Origin: Roseivirga sp. UBA6052
GTDB lineage: Bacteria > Bacteroidota > Bacteroidia > Cytophagales > Cyclobacteriaceae
Direction: 5' to 3'
Length of the DNA stretch: 64,000 nt
Assembly (NCBI GenBank): GCA_002427755.1
Contig: DIYO01000006.1
Span: 1 to 64,000 of the forward strand
The position numbers and the translations under genes were made by a program. Below, piece by piece: positions 62,507 through 64,000 of this stretch; within the stretch, counting starts at the first letter, position 1; the number at the start of each line of letters is the position of its first letter. Below the pieces are notes generated by a model, which did not search any database, was not told the DNA's origin, and worked only from the letters and a program-made list of their open reading frames with translations.

Positions 62507-63331
62507 ATGAATCGCTTCTCTCTATTGCTTCTAATTTCAATTGTGATAACTGCGTGCAATAAACCGGTTATTGAGGATGAACCGCTTTTTCAATTAAGCA
62601 CTCAATCTGATTCTGCAGTTTATCATTACAACCAAGGTTGGAAGGAAATTATGGACTATGGTAATTATAGCCAAGCCGAGGAGGAGTGGAGAAAAGCGAA
62701 GTCATATGATGACAAGTTTCTTTTAAATCTTTCCGTTTTAGCCAGAGTTACTCAAGATTTAGAAGAGAGACTCTTGCTTACTAAAACATTAGAATCAAGA
62801 AAAGATGAGCTTTCTGGCGATGAGCGTAAAATCTTAGACGTATATTTGGCTCTCACGCATTACACCAATTTAAGAGATCAAAAATCTGAATTAAAAGACA
62901 GTGCCTTAAGGGCTGCAACTGATTTGAGTCAAGTCAATCTTAGAAAAGTCGTGCACCGAAATCCGAATGAGGTTTATATTAAGTCTGAATATTTCGAAAC
63001 ACTTCATCGAGTAATCGGAGCTCAGCAGACATTAGATTCCATACAAGCATTGACTTTGCCTACTCAACTAGACAATCCATTTATTCTAGGTTATAGAGCC
63101 TCTCTTTATGCTGAGCTTGAAAACTACGATGCAGCCCTATTAGTAGCTAGGAGATTAGTTACAGCCATAGATAATCGTTCGGTAGCCAAGCCTTATGCGG
63201 TTCTAGCTGATATTTATTACCAACAAGGAGATTACGCTAGAGCCACAATTAACGTAGATCGTGCTTATAGTCTAGATCCAAATAACTTGGATGTATTGAG
63301 TCTACGTGAGAAACTTAATGCAGTTGACTAA
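62507..63331 (+). CDS. TPR lipoprotein
   Basis: 274 residues. Signal NRFSLLLLISIVITAC, then helical repeats: YHYNQGWKEIMDYGNYSQAE; the clearest TPR pair is at the end (ASLYAELENYDAALLVARRL; ADIYYQQGDYARATINVDRA). Likely a protein-interaction lipoprotein. It may be translated from a leaderless mRNA starting at its ATG. Confidence 0.8.
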   Translation: MNRFSLLLLISIVITACNKPVIEDEPLFQLSTQSDSAVYHYNQGWKEIMDYGNYSQAEEEWRKAKSYDDKFLLNLSVLARVTQDLEERLLLTKTLESRKDELSGDERKILDVYLALTHYTNLRDQKSELKDSALRAATDLSQVNLRKVVHRNPNEVYIKSEYFETLHRVIGAQQTLDSIQALTLPTQLDNPFILGYRASLYAELENYDAALLVARRLVTAIDNRSVAKPYAVLADIYYQQGDYARATINVDRAYSLDPNNLDVLSLREKLNAVD

Positions 63332-63777
63332 GAAGCTTCGGCCTTTGTTTTTATATCAGCTAAGTCTTGCTCGACCGCCTTTATAGTCCCTTTCTTGAAC
63401 ATCCAACCCATGAGTGCGGACATGATTTTGGCTCCAGTAGTTTGAGGTTGTCCATTAAAGCTCATGGTTAGGGTAGAGGTGCCATTGTTTTCTTCAACTG
63501 CCATTTTAGAAATATAGATAGCTCCGTGACTTTCGGCTCTAGTTTGGTAGTAACTATTCTCCTCGGCATGCGTGATCCACATGGTTTCATCAGCTTCTTT
63601 GCCGAACATAACCCGTGTCTCTTTCCATTTAAGTCCCAGAACCCCGTTGTCTGGTTTTTCAAGAACTTCTACGCTTTTGATACCACTAATGTGTTCTGGT
63701 GCTTTTTCGATATTGGTGATGATATCCCATACCTTTTCTTTCGGTGCGTTGATTTGTGTACTACAACTGATATTCAT
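63328..63777 (-). CDS. SRPBCC-family protein
   Basis: 149 residues from the ATG at 63777; a TTG at 63783 is two codons earlier. Ligand-cavity fold of the polyketide-cyclase type (TQINAPKEKVWDIITNIEKA; GVLGLKWKETRVMFGKEADE), ending in a long C-terminal helix (GTIKAVEQDLADIKTKAEAS). Function not defined. It overlaps the convergent TPR gene by four bases. Confidence 0.82.
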   Translation of the reverse strand: MNISCSTQINAPKEKVWDIITNIEKAPEHISGIKSVEVLEKPDNGVLGLKWKETRVMFGKEADETMWITHAEENSYYQTRAESHGAIYISKMAVEENNGTSTLTMSFNGQPQTTGAKIMSALMGWMFKKGTIKAVEQDLADIKTKAEAS

Positions 63778-63870
63778 GGTCAAGTCTTTAGTGATTAGAA
63801 TTTACGAATTTTTATGTTCGCAAAGTGCCCGACTCTCCTGAAACAGCGCTCATACTTTAGTATGAAAATG

Positions 63871-63902
63871 AAAAACTCGACAGTTTTTGATGTCGAGTTT
63901 TT
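63871..63902 (-). terminator. Terminator of the gene at the right edge
   Basis: 12-bp arms AAAAACTCGACA / TGTCGAGTTTTT with an eight-base loop, seven bases past the stop codon of the minus-strand gene at 63909. Confidence 0.7.
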
Positions 63903-63908
63903 CAATAT

Positions 63909-64000
63909 TTACACTTCTACAGTCTTCCATTTTCCCTTTTTAAAGAGAATGATGCCCCAAATGGCGATTAGGGTTTCTGTAACTGTTATGGCTGTGAAAA
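63909..64000 (-). CDS. C-terminal end of a membrane protein (truncated by window)
   Basis: About 30 codons on the minus strand ending in TAA at 63909-63911. They read TAITVTETLIAIWG, then IILFKKGKWKTVEV: a membrane helix followed by a short basic tail. Too little remains to name a family. Confidence 0.55.
   Translation of the reverse strand, partial: FTAITVTETLIAIWGIILFKKGKWKTVEV

Noticed and set aside
1..64000. CRISPR array, prophage, insertion sequence or integrase
   Set aside because: No regularly spaced repeats and no transposase, integrase or phage structural motifs were seen in any of the translated frames.

Overview
The window looks like chromosomal DNA from a marine or free-living member of the Bacteroidota, most likely order Cytophagales (Roseivirga/Fulvivirga-like). 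This is inferred from several things. There is a type IX secretion sorting domain, a TonB receptor paired with a DUF4249 lipoprotein, LytS/LytTR signalling, and many lipoproteins. Shine-Dalgarno sites are scarce, and promoter-like TTTG/TAnnTTTG elements occur. No phage, plasmid, insertion sequence or CRISPR array is visible. Most of the window is ordinary, compactly packed core and accessory genome, with several gene pairs that overlap at their ends.

Layout. 1-7.2 kb: the end of a T9SS type B secreted protein, then an AddAB-type helicase/nuclease pair for double-strand-break repair and a small lipoprotein. 7.4-17.5 kb: a minus-strand run of TonB receptor, DUF4249 lipoprotein, two LytS-type kinases, a LytTR regulator, an acyl-carrier-like small protein overlapping an HD hydrolase, a TauE/SafE permease and an S9 peptidase. 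17.6-19 kb: tRNA-Asp inside a cluster of tRNA-derived repeats that bracket a small GIY-YIG nuclease gene. 19-31 kb: small metabolic and regulatory genes (S9-type hydrolase, GNAT, CBS pair, YdeI-like, class C serine hydrolase, FtsX-type ABC permease with an AraC-like membrane regulator, Rieske lipoprotein, SRPBCC/GyrI-like, flavin reductase). 31-37 kb: a complete RND tripartite efflux operon. 37-48 kb: GAF, SnoaL-like, DUF4114 and AsmA proteins, an outer-membrane transporter, an LRR lipoprotein and a beta-barrel/CotH pair. 47.8-53.2 kb: mnmE, then an iron operon (DtxR regulator, membrane-anchored DtxR-FeoA fusion, FeoB split into GTPase and permease genes). 53.3-64 kb: glycosyltransferase, dapD, a paralogue of the DUF4114 protein without that domain, TPR lipoproteins, a NUC1 endonuclease, a beta-propeller/amidohydrolase fusion, an SRPBCC protein and the end of a membrane protein.

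The least ordinary part is 18.3-19.0 kb. Three degenerate copies of tRNA-Asp, in which a palindrome replaces the anticodon arm, surround the intact tRNA. A small GIY-YIG nuclease gene lies between two of them and takes its stop codon from the D-arm remnant. This looks like a tRNA-associated mobile or homing cassette. The iron operon is the second place of interest, with a leaderless promoter carrying a DtxR-like operator, a membrane-tethered regulator and a split FeoB. Other leads are a short promoter-to-terminator unit at 23.3 kb, a 33-residue membrane peptide at 36.9 kb, and structured spacers in the kinase/regulator operon.
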